Part shown: positions 43,069 to 43,208 of the stretch, piece by piece | Numbering within the stretch: the stretch's first letter is position 1 | Layout of the letters: every line of letters starts with the position of its first letter | Assembly (NCBI GenBank): GCA_018816555.1 | Contig: JAHIVT010000017.1 | Location: 1 to 43,208, forward strand | DNA from: Pseudomonadota bacterium | GTDB lineage: Bacteria; Desulfobacterota; Desulfobulbia; Desulfobulbales; SURF-16 | Direction: 5' to 3' | Length of the DNA stretch: 43,208 nt | Position numbers and translations under genes: made by a program | The notes under the pieces: model-generated | Told to the model about the DNA's origin: nothing | The model's database searches: none | The model's input: the letters and a program-made list of their open reading frames with translations, nothing else

Positions 43069-43208
43069 TGGAGTTTAGAGTTTCGCAACACAATGCGCGG
43101 GAGGTGTAAAAAAAATCAAATAATCGAAAAAAATTATTGACATAGCAGCGGAAATCGGAGCCGCGTCTTCCAAGGCAAAATTGCTCAGAGGTACTTTTCA
43201 ACTCAGCA
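43069..43208. other. Foreign sequence after the dehydrogenase break, to window end
   Basis: From 43069 the sequence no longer codes for SDR and is A+T-richer. It contains GGGAGGTG (43099-43106) and a TTGACA at 43136. It may be the edge of an insertion element, but no transposase frame or terminal inverted repeat is visible in the 140 bases present. Confidence 0.4.

Overview
The window looks like chromosome from a sulfate-reducer-type deltaproteobacterium (Desulfobacterota, perhaps Desulfobulbales). I infer this from a bacterial 6-phosphofructo-2-kinase/fructose-2,6-bisphosphatase homologue, paired GlgC-type genes, a large DUF748 protein, RecBCD, PAS hybrid kinases, and a probable selenocysteine protein. 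No rRNA, tRNA or CRISPR array was seen, so the taxon is an inference. Most of the window has moderately high GC. The stretch from about 22.25 to 25.8 kb is visibly richer in A+T and reads as an accessory insert.

Layout. 0.08-3.8 kb: two exported proteins in tandem, a fibre-like protein and a metzincin protease. 3.9-20.4 kb: RecBCD split in two. recB-recD (minus) is separated from recC (minus) by a membrane hybrid histidine kinase, a small unknown protein behind a sigma-54-like promoter, an HDOD protein, and a DUF748/AsmA-like protein whose gene overlaps the end of recC. 20.5-22.2 kb: a dispersed repeat and a 532-residue unknown protein. 22.3-25.6 kb: accessory island with a decayed HepT toxin remnant, a translationally coupled AAA ATPase/DUF4276 pair that may be an anti-phage module, two small unknown genes, a possible recombinase remnant and three copies of one short repeat. 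25.7-30.5 kb: trpBA convergent with two overlapping ADP-glucose pyrophosphorylase-type genes, preceded by a 9-bp phased repeat. 30.7-36.2 kb: DHH phosphoesterase, MOSC protein, methyltransferase, HNH nuclease, LysE exporter and a secreted HEAT-repeat protein. 36.2-43.2 kb: PFK2/FBPase2-type enzyme, the selenoprotein candidate, an Nramp transporter with a universal stress protein, a two-CxxC protein, a lipoprotein alkaline phosphatase, a second copy of the dispersed repeat, and a short-chain dehydrogenase that breaks off at a foreign junction.

The most interesting item is at 38125-38472. One reading frame runs through two consecutive TGA codons (38239-38244) and continues 75 sense codons to a third TGA. 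A hairpin with a GGUC apex lies 21-24 bases after the second TGA. I read it as a HesB-like CC/Se-motif selenoprotein with a Sec-Sec pair, which ordinary gene calling would split or miss.

Themes: DNA repair (RecBCD, DHH protein), sugar and glycogen control (GlgC pair, PFK2/FBPase2), signalling (kinase, HDOD), export and surface proteins, and decaying mobile or toxin-antitoxin debris. All functional calls are from reading motifs by eye; no database search was run.
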